From positions 186,001-250,000 of the forward strand of contig NZ_RPFJ01000006.1 of the NCBI RefSeq assembly GCF_003813905.1: a stretch of 64,000 bases of DNA. The letters are read 5' to 3'. This document shows, piece by piece, positions 8,281 to 15,909 of this stretch. The notes beneath the pieces are model-generated. The model was not told the origin of the DNA and searched no databases. It saw nothing but the letters and a program-made list of their open reading frames with translations. Source of the stretch: Aureibaculum marinum. Lineage in GTDB: Bacteria > Bacteroidota > Bacteroidia > Flavobacteriales > Flavobacteriaceae. The position numbers and the translations under genes were made by a program. The number at the start of each line of letters is the position of its first letter. The first letter of the stretch is position 1.

Positions 8281-9306
8281 TTACTTGCCCGAAAAATTTA
8301 AAATATCATCAATTATGTTAAGTTCTTCTTTTGAAAATTTTAAATTATCTAAAGATTTAACATTCTCTTTTAGTTGATTAGGAGAGCTGGCCCCAACCAA
8401 AACAGAAGTAATATTTTTTTGAGCCAATAGCCAAGAAATTGCCATTTGTGATAGTTTTTGATTGCGATTTTTGGCGACTTTATTTAACTCTTGAATTTTG
8501 TTAAGATTATTTTCTACTTGGGCAGTATCTAAATAAGTGAAATTTTTAAAAGCTCTAGAGTCTTTAGGGATGCCATTTAAATATTTGTCCGTTAACATTC
8601 CTTGTGCTAACGGTGAAAATGCAATACACCCCAACCCATTATTATCTAATGTATTTAATAAACTTTTTTCTACCCATCTGTCAAATAATGAGTATCGAGC
8701 TTGATGGATAACAAAAGGCACTTTTAATTCTTTTAATAGTTTTGAAGCTTCAGCAGTTTCTTTGGCTTGGTAGTTAGATATGCCTACATATAATGCTTTA
8801 CCTTGCCGTACAATATCTGATAAAGCAATCATTGTTTCTTCTAAAGGTGTGTCAGGGTCAGGTCTATGGTGATAAAAAATGTCAACATAGTCTAAGCCCA
8901 TTCTTTTTAAGCTTTGGTCAATACTTGCAATTAGATATTTTCTAGAACCTAAATTTCCATATGGTCCAGGCCACATATCATAACCCGCTTTAGTACTGAT
9001 AATAAGTTCATCACGATATTGCTTAAAATCTTTCTTAAAAATAAGTCCAAATGTTTCTTCTGCAGACCCAAAAGGAGGACCATAGTTATTAGCTAAATCA
9101 AAATGAGTAATGCCTAAATCAAAAGCAGTCCGTAAAATATAACGTGCATTAAGCATGTTGTCAACTTCACCAAAATTATGCCATAGACCTAACGAAATAG
9201 CAGGAAGTAATAATCCACTTTTTCCAGATCTATTATATTTCATAATGTTATATCGCTCAGAAGATGCTTTGTATTCTGTTAATCCTGATTTATCATTTAT
9301 TTGCAT
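8281..9306 (-). CDS. aldo/keto reductase, YghZ/Gpr-like (AKR14 type)
   Basis: A 341-aa TIM-barrel NADPH-dependent reductase. The sequence after residue 22 (MKYNRSGKSGLLLPAISLGL) closely follows E. coli YghZ (L-glyceraldehyde 3-phosphate reductase). The preceding residues SERYNI resemble the ERYGQ leader of that protein, which supports the longer start at 9306 over the internal ATG at 9243. The catalytic tetrad is visible: Asp in THFDLANNYG, Tyr of the same loop, Lys in ISTKAGYDM and His in YVDIFYHHRPDP. Its start overlaps the adenosine deaminase stop by 14 bases, so the two are coupled. Likely role: detoxification of reactive aldehydes; the physiological substrate is inferred. Confidence 0.9.
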   Translation of the reverse strand: MQINDKSGLTEYKASSERYNIMKYNRSGKSGLLLPAISLGLWHNFGEVDNMLNARYILRTAFDLGITHFDLANNYGPPFGSAEETFGLIFKKDFKQYRDELIISTKAGYDMWPGPYGNLGSRKYLIASIDQSLKRMGLDYVDIFYHHRPDPDTPLEETMIALSDIVRQGKALYVGISNYQAKETAEASKLLKELKVPFVIHQARYSLFDRWVEKSLLNTLDNNGLGCIAFSPLAQGMLTDKYLNGIPKDSRAFKNFTYLDTAQVENNLNKIQELNKVAKNRNQKLSQMAISWLLAQKNITSVLVGASSPNQLKENVKSLDNLKFSKEELNIIDDILNFSGK

Positions 9307-10321
9307 AGTTGTCTTGTTTTGAGTAAAAAGTTTTTAGTTCGTCAAGATAAATTTGCTTTTCGTTATTACTCAACAAAGAGTACTTAAAGGAATTTTTTGC
9401 TAATTCATAGAGTTGTCTTTTTGATAATTCTAAAGCTTTTTGAATTTCAATAAAATTTTGATTGAGTTGTCCGCCAAAATAGGCTGGATCGTCAGAGTTT
9501 ACTGTTACTTTTAAACCTAAATCCATCATTTTTTTTAGAGGATGATTTTTTAAATCATCAACCACTTGTAAAGCTGTATTTGAAAGTGGGCAAACGGTTA
9601 ATGCCAAGTCTCTTTTTATAATTTCTTGTATAAGATTTTTGTCGTGTAAACAATTATTACCGTGATCTATTCTTTTTATATTTAATATATCTAGAGCTTC
9701 CCAAATATATTCAGACGGACCTTCTTCACCTGCATGGGCAAGAGGTATATAACCTTCTTTCACAGAAGCTTTAAATACGCGTTCAAATTTTGAGGGAGGA
9801 TTTCCTTTTTCTGAAGAATCTAAACCTACAGCAGTAATTAAATGTTTATATGGCAATGACTCTTCTAAAGTTTTAAAAGCATCTTCTTCAGTTAAATGTC
9901 GTAAATAACTCATAATTAATAAAGAAGATATGTTTAATTTTTCTTTAGCATCTATACAAGCTTTTGAAATGCCATTAATCACAGTTTTAAATGCAATTCC
10001 TCGTTCTGTATGTGTTTGCGGATCAAACATAATTTCGGTATGTCTAATGTTTTGTGCTGCACACTTTTGAAGATAGCTATAAGTTAAATCGTAAAAATCG
10101 GCTTCAGTAATTAAAACGGAGGCACCTTGGTAATAAATGTCTAAAAAGTCTTGTAAACAATCAAATTCGTAAGCGGCTTTTAATTGCTCAACAGAATTGT
10201 ATTTAAGTTTAATATTGTTTCGTTTTGCTAATGCAAATACTAATTCAGGTTCTAAAGAGCCTTCAATGTGTAAATGCAATTCTGCTTTTGGTAAGTTATT
10301 TATAAAATTAATCATATTCAA
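9293..10321 (-). CDS. add: adenosine deaminase family protein
   Basis: A 342-aa zinc amidohydrolase. Metal ligands and catalytic residues are in the expected order: HLHIEGS (residues 17-23), HAGE around 197-200 with the catalytic Glu, RIDHGNNC with the conserved His, and SDDPAYFG with the zinc-binding Asp. Flavobacterial members of this clade may act on adenosine or adenine, and the sequence does not separate add from adenine deaminase (ade). It is co-transcribed with the downstream aldo/keto reductase (14-base overlap) and divergent from the Bcp peroxiredoxin. Confidence 0.88.
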   Translation of the reverse strand: MNMINFINNLPKAELHLHIEGSLEPELVFALAKRNNIKLKYNSVEQLKAAYEFDCLQDFLDIYYQGASVLITEADFYDLTYSYLQKCAAQNIRHTEIMFDPQTHTERGIAFKTVINGISKACIDAKEKLNISSLLIMSYLRHLTEEDAFKTLEESLPYKHLITAVGLDSSEKGNPPSKFERVFKASVKEGYIPLAHAGEEGPSEYIWEALDILNIKRIDHGNNCLHDKNLIQEIIKRDLALTVCPLSNTALQVVDDLKNHPLKKMMDLGLKVTVNSDDPAYFGGQLNQNFIEIQKALELSKRQLYELAKNSFKYSLLSNNEKQIYLDELKTFYSKQDNYANK

Positions 10322-10369
10322 AGTTAAAACAAATTTTAAGATTAACCTTAAATTGTCGACATTTGTAGT

Positions 10370-10897
10370 ATGATTAGAAAGATTTTCACTAGCATTATTA
10401 TTATCTTACTATTACTCTTTGTAATTCAATATATATATCCACAAAAAATGAAAATAGAAGTAGGTAGTACTGTTCCCCGGTTTTCTTTAAAAGACCAACA
10501 TAATAACACAATAAATATTGATGATTATATTGGTAAAAATGCAATGGTTATCTATTTTTATCCTAAAGACGATACGCCTGGCTGTACAAAAGAAGCTTGT
10601 AAGTTTCGTGATGAATATGAAGCTTTTACTGATTTAAATGTAAAAGTGTTTGGAATTAGTGCAGATGATGTAAAGTCGCATAAAAAATTTGCTGAGAAGT
10701 ACAATTTACCTTTCTCATTATTAGCAGACACAGATAATAAAGTTAGAGATTTATTTGGTGTGCCCAAAAGTATGTTAGGTCTATTGCCAGGACGTGTTAC
10801 TTACGTGGTAGATAAAAAAGGAATAATTATCCATATATTTAATAGTCAGTTTGGAGCTGAAAAACATATATCTGAAGCGTTATCAAAATTAAAATAA
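10370..10897 (+). CDS. thioredoxin-dependent peroxiredoxin, Bcp/PrxQ type, membrane-anchored
   Basis: A 175-aa peroxiredoxin with the PrxQ active site DDTPGCTKEACKFRDEY: the peroxidatic Cys is in PGCT and the resolving Cys lies five residues later (CTKEAC). Unlike cytosolic Bcp (about 155 aa), it carries an N-terminal hydrophobic helix (about residues 5-22) ahead of the fold, so it is probably tethered to the inner membrane facing the periplasm. The start is supported by a near-consensus box GACATTTG just upstream. manA follows after 9 bases in the same operon. Confidence 0.9.
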   Translation: MIRKIFTSIIIILLLLFVIQYIYPQKMKIEVGSTVPRFSLKDQHNNTINIDDYIGKNAMVIYFYPKDDTPGCTKEACKFRDEYEAFTDLNVKVFGISADDVKSHKKFAEKYNLPFSLLADTDNKVRDLFGVPKSMLGLLPGRVTYVVDKKGIIIHIFNSQFGAEKHISEALSKLK

Positions 10898-10906
10898 ATT
10901 TAAGTT

Positions 10907-11887
10907 ATGAGTGTACATTATCCATTGAAGTTTGAACCGATTTTAAAAGAAAGAATTTGGGGGGGTAATAAATTAAATACTGTATTACATAAAAAAACAG
11001 AAAAGGAGAATATTGGTGAAAGCTGGGAATTATCTGATGTAGAAGGAGATGTTTCTGTGGTTGCTAATGGAAAATTTAAGGGAAAGTCTTTAACTTTTTT
11101 GATTGATCAATATAAAGAGATTTTACTAGGAAAAAAAGTGTATCAACGGTTTGGCATTAAGTTTCCTCTATTAATAAAGTATATCGATGCAAAAGAAGCA
11201 CTTAGTATTCAATTACATCCTAATGATAAACTTGCAAAAGAAAGACACAACTCTTTTGGTAAAACTGAGATGTGGTACGTAATGCAAGCAGATGAAAATG
11301 CTAATTTAATAGTTGGATTTAAAAAGAATTCTAATAAAGAAGAATATTTAAAACATTTAGAAAATAAATCGTTATTAGAAATTTTAAATGTAGATAAAGT
11401 AAAAAAAGGAGATGTTTACTTCATTCCTACAGGAAGAATTCATGCCATTGGAGCAGGAGTATTGTTAGCTGAAATTCAACAGACCAGTGATGTAACTTAT
11501 AGAATTTACGATTGGGATAGAAAAGATGACCAAGGTAATGAAAGGGAATTGCATACTGAATTAGCATTAGATGCTATTGACTACAATGCTATCGATAACT
11601 ATGCAACTAGTTATAAACCAGAATTAAATAAGAGTAAAAACATAGTTGATTGTCAGTATTTTACTACAAATATTATTAATTTGGATGGAAGCATTGCTAT
11701 TAACAATGAAAATAAAGATTCATTTGTTATTTATATGGCTGTTAAAGGGAAAGCAACCATTATTTATAATGATGCAAAAGAAGTAATCATAAATGAAGGA
11801 GAAACCGTTTTGATGCCGGCATGTCTTTCTAAATTTCAATTAAAATCAGAAGAAAAATCAGAAGTATTAGAGGTGTATATTAAATAA
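10907..11887 (+). CDS. manA: mannose-6-phosphate isomerase, class I
   Basis: A 326-aa cupin-type phosphomannose isomerase (Bacillus ManA size class). The zinc-binding QLHPND motif is at residues 102-107, followed by KTEMWYV (119-125), a GRIHAIGAGVLLAEIQQ segment with the third ligand His and the substrate Arg/Lys region, and a shorter C-terminal cupin half. It interconverts fructose-6-P and mannose-6-P, feeding GDP-mannose and glycan synthesis or mannose use. It lies 9 bases behind the peroxiredoxin gene with no metabolic link apparent. Confidence 0.92.
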   Translation: MSVHYPLKFEPILKERIWGGNKLNTVLHKKTEKENIGESWELSDVEGDVSVVANGKFKGKSLTFLIDQYKEILLGKKVYQRFGIKFPLLIKYIDAKEALSIQLHPNDKLAKERHNSFGKTEMWYVMQADENANLIVGFKKNSNKEEYLKHLENKSLLEILNVDKVKKGDVYFIPTGRIHAIGAGVLLAEIQQTSDVTYRIYDWDRKDDQGNERELHTELALDAIDYNAIDNYATSYKPELNKSKNIVDCQYFTTNIINLDGSIAINNENKDSFVIYMAVKGKATIIYNDAKEVIINEGETVLMPACLSKFQLKSEEKSEVLEVYIK

Positions 11888-11919
11888 ATTATAAAAGTTA
11901 ATGTTATTGGTTTTTAACT

Positions 11920-11927
11920 TAAATTTG
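11920..11927 (+). promoter_or_regulatory. -7 box TAAATTTG of the 89-aa gene
   Basis: A perfect TAnnTTTG, 67 bases before the start codon at 11995. The expected -33 region has only GTTA, not TTG. Confidence 0.55.
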
Positions 11928-11994
11928 CAAGGATTTAATTTTTAGTTAAAACGTTAAGTTTAAATCAATTTGTGAACATATAAAATTATAAAAA

Positions 11995-12264
11995 ATGGCA
12001 AGTGTAAAGAATTTAAAAAAAGATATTAATTACGTTTTATCTGATGTTATTGAAGAGTGTTATCAATGGCAAATTTTACAAGATGATTCTAAAAATAAAG
12101 ATAAAGCAGAAAGTATTATTGATGAAGCAATCTCTATTTTTGATGAGCTTATAGAAAAGGTGAATACCAAGAAGGTTGAAGATAAAAAAGCACATTTTAA
12201 AGCTATAAAAGAAGAACTTCAAACTAAAGGCCAAGCTCTATTAGATAAAATTGAGAAATTATAA
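11995..12264 (+). CDS. conserved small helical protein, function unknown
   Basis: An 89-aa soluble, highly charged protein. The sequence predicts almost entirely alpha-helix with heptad-like spacing (VLSDVIEECYQW, EAISIFDELIEKV, HFKAIKEELQTK, ALLDKIEKL). There is no signal peptide, TM helix or metal motif. I recognise it only as a flavobacterial conserved hypothetical. It has its own promoter and is followed by a long perfect inverted repeat acting as a likely terminator. Its high Lys/Glu content and solo transcription fit an abundant stress or nucleoid-type protein, but that is speculation. Confidence 0.8.
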   Translation: MASVKNLKKDINYVLSDVIEECYQWQILQDDSKNKDKAESIIDEAISIFDELIEKVNTKKVEDKKAHFKAIKEELQTKGQALLDKIEKL

Positions 12265-12271
12265 ATTTAAA

Positions 12272-12323
12272 TTAAGTCAATGTGTTCTATTTTTTTAAGA
12301 AAAACTTTAACACATTGACTTAA
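12272..12323. terminator. 15-bp perfect inverted repeat, probable terminator overlapping the next promoter
   Basis: The arms TTAAGTCAATGTGTT (12272-12286) and AACACATTGACTTAA (12309-12323) are perfect, with a 22-base T-rich then A-rich loop. It starts 8 bases after the 89-aa gene. The 3' arm contains the TTG that would be the -33 element of the downstream promoter. Confidence 0.6.
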
Positions 12324-12341
12324 AATAATTGATTAACTTTA
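12315..12341 (+). promoter_or_regulatory. promoter of the 67-aa gene
   Basis: TTG at 12315-12317, a 16-base spacer, and TAACTTTA at 12334-12341 (7 of 8 positions of TAnnTTTG). It overlaps the right arm of the inverted repeat. Confidence 0.45.
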
Positions 12342-12410
12342 GCGTTGTAAATTTAATGTTTATCATATGTTATTTATGTGTAGCATAACCAATTAAACTT
12401 ATTTTTTAAA

Positions 12411-12614
12411 ATGGCTAGAGCAATATTTGAATACACTAAAACGGTTCTAAAAAAAGTTAGTTTTAATGCAGAACTGTTTTGCAAAGAATTGGAAAAAGCT
12501 TTAAACCGATTATTACCTTACGAAATTGATGAATTAAAAATTTGGCTACAGCAATTTACGGCTAATAAGCCAGAATTATACGTTTGTATGAGTCTTGTAA
12601 AGCCGAAAAGGTAA
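12411..12614 (+). CDS. small conserved protein, function unknown
   Basis: A 67-aa soluble protein beginning ARAIFEYTKTVLKKVSF, with one buried-looking Cys (FNAELFCKELEKA), a helix-rich middle (LLPYEIDELKIWLQQF) and a Cys near the C-terminus. I know it as a conserved flavobacterial hypothetical; I recognise no domain. It is monocistronic, convergent with oxyR (12 bases between stops), and has a promoter about 70 bases upstream. Confidence 0.75.
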   Translation: MARAIFEYTKTVLKKVSFNAELFCKELEKALNRLLPYEIDELKIWLQQFTANKPELYVCMSLVKPKR

Positions 12615-12626
12615 TTTTTTTGCATT

Positions 12627-13565
12627 TTATTTTCTTAGTGGGCTTATAATTTTAACGTCACTAAAGGCTATTACACCCCTAATTAAACTATCAATTACCT
12701 CTTTTAAGGCATCTATTAATTGTATTTTTAGTTGCGATTTGTGATAAATTATACTCACTTCTCTTGATGGAGCAGGATTTTTAAAAGAACGTACCAATTT
12801 TTGATCACTTTCTTTTAAATCATAGGTTTGAAGGTATGGTAATAAAGTCATGCCTAAGCCTTCTTTTGTTAATTTTATTAGAGTATCAAAACTTCCACTT
12901 TCTATTCTGAAATTATGAGGATCTTTCTTTTTAAAACTATTGCATAAGTTAATAATATTATCTTTAAAACAATGCCCATCTTCCAGTAGTAAAATATCAT
13001 CAATATCTAAATCTTCAACGGATATGTTTTTTTCTGAATAAAGCCTATGATTATTATGTAAAAAACCTACAAAAGGTTCGTAATACAGTACTTTTTCTTT
13101 TATAGAAGGTTCTTCAAGTGGTGTGGCAGCAATACCCGCATCTAAATATCCATCATTTAATTTTCTAATAATTTCTTCAGTGGTTAATTCTTCAATAATT
13201 AGATTAACTTTAGGGTATTTTTTTATAAATGTTTTTAAAAATAGAGGTAATAACGAAGGCATAATTGTTGGTATAATTCCCACATTAAAATCACCTCCAA
13301 TATAACCTTTTTGTTGATCTACAATATCATTAATTCTATTACTTTCGTCAACAATAATTTTAGCTTGCTCAATTATTTTTTCTCCTATAGGTGTTAGTTC
13401 AATTGGCTTTTTTTTACGATTAAAGATAGTAACATCTAATTCCTCTTCTAATTTTTGAATTTGCATACTTAAAGTGGGTTGCGTTACGAAACACTTTTCA
13501 GAGGCTAATGTGAAATTTTTATATTCTGCAACTGCAAGTAAATAAGTAAGTTGTGTAATAGTCAT
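12627..13565 (-). CDS. oxyR: hydrogen-peroxide-inducible transcriptional activator OxyR
   Basis: A 312-aa LysR-type regulator with an N-terminal winged helix (TQPTLSMQIQKLEEELDV, 28-45) and a periplasmic-binding-like sensor domain. The decisive feature is the redox pair in EDGHCFKDNIINLC: Cys199 and Cys208, the same numbers and 9-residue spacing as the disulfide-forming pair of E. coli OxyR, with the conserved GHC-x-x-D context. It therefore should sense peroxide directly. It is divergent from dps, its expected target, across a 114-bp region holding a matching operator. Confidence 0.94.
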   Translation of the reverse strand: MTITQLTYLLAVAEYKNFTLASEKCFVTQPTLSMQIQKLEEELDVTIFNRKKKPIELTPIGEKIIEQAKIIVDESNRINDIVDQQKGYIGGDFNVGIIPTIMPSLLPLFLKTFIKKYPKVNLIIEELTTEEIIRKLNDGYLDAGIAATPLEEPSIKEKVLYYEPFVGFLHNNHRLYSEKNISVEDLDIDDILLLEDGHCFKDNIINLCNSFKKKDPHNFRIESGSFDTLIKLTKEGLGMTLLPYLQTYDLKESDQKLVRSFKNPAPSREVSIIYHKSQLKIQLIDALKEVIDSLIRGVIAFSDVKIISPLRK

Positions 13566-13579
13566 TTTTAATTTTTAAT

Positions 13580-13621
13580 ATAGGTTTTGGCTATAAAAAT
13601 ATAAAAACTATCAATGGTAGT
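13580..13621. promoter_or_regulatory. probable OxyR/LysR operator between oxyR and dps
   Basis: ATAG-N7-CTAT at 13580-13594 is an exact half of the E. coli OxyR consensus (ATAG-N7-CTAT-N7-ATAG-N7-CTAT). A second dyad, ACTA-N7-TAGT, lies at 13607-13621. Both sit upstream of the dps -7 box and before the oxyR start, the position expected for activation of dps and autoregulation. Confidence 0.55.
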
Positions 13622-13647
13622 TATGGTTTTTTCAGCCTATCTTTAAT

Positions 13648-13655
13648 TATATTTG
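13648..13655 (+). promoter_or_regulatory. -7 box TATATTTG of dps
   Basis: A perfect TAnnTTTG, 25 bases before the dps start. No TTG stands at -33, which fits a promoter that needs an activator such as OxyR. Confidence 0.65.
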
Positions 13656-13679
13656 TAATGAATTAAAAACAAAGTAATT

Positions 13680-14150
13680 ATGAACACAAAAATATTAGGA
13701 TTAAGCGAGTCAAAAATAAATGAATTAGCAGAAGATTTGAATATATTACTAGCTAATTATCAAGTTTACTATCAAAGTTTGAGAGGTTTACACTGGAATA
13801 TAAAAGGTAAAAACTTTTTTCAGTTGCACGAAAAATTTGAAGAGTTATACAATGATTCTCAAGTAAAAATTGATGAAGTTGCGGAGCGTATTTTAACCTT
13901 AGAAGGTACGCCACTACATACTTTTGACGATTATTCTAAATTGGCAAAAGTGCCTGTTGGAAAAAATATTTCAAAAGATGTTGAAGCTGTTAATTTAGTA
14001 GTATCTTCTCTTAAAGAAATAATTCAAATTGAACGGGCTATTTTAGATAAATCAGCAGAAGCAGATGATGAAGGAACAAATGCTATGATGAGTGATTTTA
14101 TTTCGGAACAAGAGAAAACAATTTGGATGTTTAAATCTTGGTTGGCATAG
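13680..14150 (+). CDS. dps: Dps-type ferritin-like DNA-protecting protein
   Basis: A 156-aa Dps monomer. The inter-subunit ferroxidase ligands are in LHWNIKGKNFFQLHEKFEELY (His38, His50, Glu54) and KIDEVAERI (Asp65, Glu66), the canonical Dps pattern. A dodecamer should oxidise and store iron using peroxide and protect DNA. The N-terminus is short with few lysines, so non-specific DNA binding may be weak. It is divergent from oxyR and followed by a strong bidirectional terminator. Confidence 0.95.
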   Translation: MNTKILGLSESKINELAEDLNILLANYQVYYQSLRGLHWNIKGKNFFQLHEKFEELYNDSQVKIDEVAERILTLEGTPLHTFDDYSKLAKVPVGKNISKDVEAVNLVVSSLKEIIQIERAILDKSAEADDEGTNAMMSDFISEQEKTIWMFKSWLA

Positions 14151-14178
14151 TGTCTTTGACTAACATTAAAAAAAATTA

Positions 14179-14209
14179 AAATTTCGGGTAAAAGCCCGAA
14201 ATTTTTTTT
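14179..14209. terminator. bidirectional terminator between dps and the acyltransferase gene
   Basis: A 10-bp stem AAATTTCGGG / CCCGAAATTT with a 6-base loop, followed by Ts on the plus strand and preceded by As (Ts for the minus-strand gene). Confidence 0.85.
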
Positions 14210-14221
14210 GTAATAATTATT

Positions 14222-15037
14222 TTAATAATCCCAAAACTTTCTTTTTTTATCTAAAGCAGCTTCATGTTTTACGTACTCTTCTTCTGGTACTGGTAGAACC
14301 TTTAAAAAAGAAGGGTGTTGTTCTATCGCATATTCTAGTTTTGTTACTATATCAGCAATAGAATCATTTTCATAATCAATATCCATTGGTGGTTTTATTA
14401 CCATAGATTGTAAAATATTACGTTTTTTTAGTTGTAATCCGGTTTTGTCATAAGCTCTTCTAAAACCATCTATTACAATAGGTATTACAATTGGTTTTGC
14501 TTCTTTAATAATAAAAGCGGTTCCTCTTCTAATAGGTTTAAAAGGAGTTGTAGTACCTTGTGGAAAAGTGATTACCCAACCATCTTTTAAAGCTTTTTCA
14601 ATATTGCTAATGTCAGACATTTTTACTTGTCGTTTAACATCTTTACCTTTACTTCTCCAAGTGCGTTCTATTGATATTGACCCTGTGTATGCAAATATTT
14701 TAGGTAAAATGCCTGATTTCATAGTTTCCAACGCAGCTACATAGTAAATGTTTAATTTTGGCTGCCAGATATATCCCACATTTTTAATAGAATCCTCTCT
14801 ACCGCTTAATGAGGCGTTAAAAACATGTAACATTGCTGCTACATCAGCAAAATAAGTTTGATGATTAGAAACAAATAAAACATTTCTTTCGGGTAACTTT
14901 CTAAGTATTTCTGAACCTTCTATTTCTAATTTATTAAATCCTTGGTATCGCCCATGAGAGATAGCTCCTAGTACTCTTATTAAAAACTTTTTAAGAAAAA
15001 GGGCATTGCCAAAAGGGTCTTGTTTAAACAATTTCAT
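14222..15037 (-). CDS. 1-acyl-sn-glycerol-3-phosphate acyltransferase family protein (PlsC-like)
   Basis: A 271-aa member of the PlsC family. It contains the catalytic HX4D box (SNHQTYFADVAAML, about 58-71) and the acceptor-binding block FPQGTTTPFKPIRRG, which corresponds to the family FPEGTRS motif with Glu changed to Gln. This substitution and the long linker suggest a divergent subfamily that may acylate something other than lysophosphatidate. It is probably membrane-associated. It is transcribed alone, convergent with dps across a shared terminator. Confidence 0.85.
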   Translation of the reverse strand: MKLFKQDPFGNALFLKKFLIRVLGAISHGRYQGFNKLEIEGSEILRKLPERNVLFVSNHQTYFADVAAMLHVFNASLSGREDSIKNVGYIWQPKLNIYYVAALETMKSGILPKIFAYTGSISIERTWRSKGKDVKRQVKMSDISNIEKALKDGWVITFPQGTTTPFKPIRRGTAFIIKEAKPIVIPIVIDGFRRAYDKTGLQLKKRNILQSMVIKPPMDIDYENDSIADIVTKLEYAIEQHPSFLKVLPVPEEEYVKHEAALDKKRKFWDY

Positions 15038-15171
15038 CTGTTAGTATTTATAATTTAGTATCAGTCAGACGGCTTGTTATTTTTAACATTTTAAAGATTA
15101 AAGTGATATTGATTAGTATGCATGTCATTTCAAATTCTATGGGTTGATGAAAATCAAATTTACAAAAGAAA

Positions 15172-15810
15172 TTATGAATTTAGACATTTAAACAAATCTT
15201 TAATCTCACTCAAAATCATAGCTGTGGCTCCCCAGACAATGTAACTGTTTAATTTAAAGCACGGTACATCAATGTTTTTCATGTATGAAGTAGATAAATT
15301 TTTAAGTCCTAAAGAACGGTCATCTATTAAATCACTAATAGGAACTTCTATTAATGTTTCAACCTCATAATTACTTACAAAAGAAGGAACTTTATTTGTA
15401 TATCCTACAAATGGATATACCCAAAAATTACTTGGAGGAATATATGTTTTGGTGATTTCTCTTATAATTGTAATCTCTTTTTTATCAATACCAATTTCTT
15501 CTTTGGTTTCTCGTAAAGCAGTTTCTAATAAGCTGTTATCGGTATCTTCTTTTTTTCCTCCAGGAAAGCTAATTTGAGCTGAATGCACCCCTTTATAGTT
15601 AGACCTTAGCATTAAAAGGATTTTTGTTGTATTGGTTTTGTCAGGATAAAATAATGCTAATACTGCTGACTCTTTAGGGTTTCGCTCTTGAATGTCTTCT
15701 GATGAAAAATTTTTTCTCAATTCAGGAGCCATTTTAAATTGAGATTCTATTCCGCCTAATGGTATTTTTTTTAATTTATTTATTTGTGATAAAAAAGAGT
15801 TGAAGTCCAT
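15172..15810 (-). CDS. NUDIX hydrolase, coenzyme A pyrophosphatase type
   Basis: A 212-aa NUDIX protein. The box GGKKEDTDNSLLETALRETK plus EEIGI gives G-x5-E-x7-RE-x2-EE-x-G as required. The preceding LRSNYKGVHSAQISFPGG matches the UPF0035/CoA-ase signature, pointing to hydrolysis of CoA and acyl-CoA to phosphopantetheine and 3',5'-ADP (NudL/YeaB group). It is divergent from bshA. Confidence 0.88.
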   Translation of the reverse strand: MDFNSFLSQINKLKKIPLGGIESQFKMAPELRKNFSSEDIQERNPKESAVLALFYPDKTNTTKILLMLRSNYKGVHSAQISFPGGKKEDTDNSLLETALRETKEEIGIDKKEITIIREITKTYIPPSNFWVYPFVGYTNKVPSFVSNYEVETLIEVPISDLIDDRSLGLKNLSTSYMKNIDVPCFKLNSYIVWGATAMILSEIKDLFKCLNS

Positions 15811-15841
15811 TAAAATTTTTAGTTTTACACGAATTTTAATT

Positions 15842-15849
15842 CAAAATTA
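15842..15849 (-). promoter_or_regulatory. -7 box TAATTTTG of the NUDIX gene
   Basis: A perfect TAnnTTTG on the minus strand, 31 bases before the start codon at 15810. No -33 TTG. Confidence 0.5.
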
Positions 15850-15909
15850 CAATTAATTTTCTTGAAAGAATTCGAAAATTATTTCGACATAAGAATAAAA
15901 CATTAATTT

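Noticed and set aside
8189-8377. 62-codon plus-strand frame after rlmH
   Set aside because: It overlaps the rlmH end, runs through the rlmH terminator hairpin and into the aldo/keto reductase gene; it has no promoter and no protein-like character beyond Phe/Leu richness.
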